Assembly: GCA_963678705.1 (NCBI GenBank)
Contig: OY783205.1
Location: 8,556,001 to 8,620,000, forward strand
Reading direction: 5' to 3'
Source: Panorpa germanica
Lineage: Eukaryota > Arthropoda > Insecta > Mecoptera > Panorpidae
DNA length: 64,000 nt
In this document: in pieces, positions 63,856 through 64,000 of the stretch
Position numbering within the stretch: the stretch's first letter is position 1
Layout: every line of letters starts with the position of its first letter
Notes under the pieces: generated by a model
The model's input: the letters and a program-made list of their open reading frames with translations, nothing else
Told to the model about the DNA's origin: nothing
Databases searched by the model: none
Position numbers and translations under genes: made by a program

Positions 63856-64000
63856 ATGGTTTAGGGAAAAAAAAATTATGTGCTATTTATAAGTTACCAG
63901 ATGAGGGAGACATTTTAGATTTTTTAAGTTTTAAAACACACAATATTGTTAATAAAATCATATTTATTATTATTTATATACTATACTAATTAATTGTATA
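63856..64000. other. AT-rich end of window, no feature
   Basis: No ORF or repeat can be recognised in the last 145 bases. Confidence 0.4.

Overview
The window looks like a piece of an AT-rich arthropod, most likely insect, chromosome made almost entirely of transposable elements. I found no convincing host gene. The insect assignment is an inference from the element mix: BEL/Pao, Ty3/Gypsy, an env-bearing errantivirus-like Gypsy, I/Jockey-type non-LTR elements, Helitrons, a P-element relative, PIF/Harbinger, a Tc1/mariner-type element and a Polinton/Maverick. The species cannot be named. Many of the longest coding stretches carry frameshifts, nonsense codons or internal deletions, so most entries are pseudogenes.

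Layout. 1-2.54 kb: 3' half of a BEL/Pao pol. 2.8-8.6 kb: a decayed two-gene element (C2H2/transposase-like ORF1 plus a multi-exon ORF2) interrupted by a 906-bp PIF/Harbinger deletion derivative that still carries a MADF exon. 8.8-9.6 kb: Gypsy integrase tail. 9.97-15.49 kb: non-LTR copy A, split by a 4-kb Gypsy with a CTTGG target duplication; an unsplit copy B lies at 61.2-63.7 kb. 15.5-25.3 kb: a Helitron graveyard with peptidase-like, Rep and helicase remnants, containing Harbinger and Gypsy fragments, a 5'-truncated non-LTR tail with a 13-bp target duplication, and a 1.79-kb solo LTR with an internal 85-bp minisatellite. 25.5-26.7 kb: another solo LTR. 27.9-29.9 kb: P-element/THAP9-like pseudogene.

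The centrepiece is 30.5-52.1 kb: a Polinton/Maverick bounded by inverted repeats of about 350-375 bp (30469-30844 and 51762-52114). It encodes a protein-primed-type DNA polymerase B, retroviral-like integrase with chromodomain, packaging ATPase, adenovirus-type cysteine protease, double jelly-roll major capsid protein, minor capsid protein and a PLA2-domain protein with a hydrophobic segment. It also has a DUF8207-like protein, an acidic protein with a run of SUMO-interacting-motif-like segments, and a left arm of four or five unrecognised genes, the first with three introns. A 3457-bp Helitron sits inside the integrase gene, and its exact removal (A^T target) restores the reading frame; a second Helitron lies near the right terminal repeat. 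The polymerase has lost motif C, so the element cannot replicate itself.

52.1-58.8 kb: a 5'-truncated errantivirus-like Gypsy (protease, RT, RNase H, integrase, env, 3' LTR), near-intact except for three TAA nonsense codons. 59.7-61.15 kb: Tc1/mariner-type fragments, with two copies of the same end in opposite orientation. 61.2-63.7 kb: non-LTR copy B (ORF1 and endonuclease domain). The order of nesting can be read from target duplications and gives a relative chronology of insertions.
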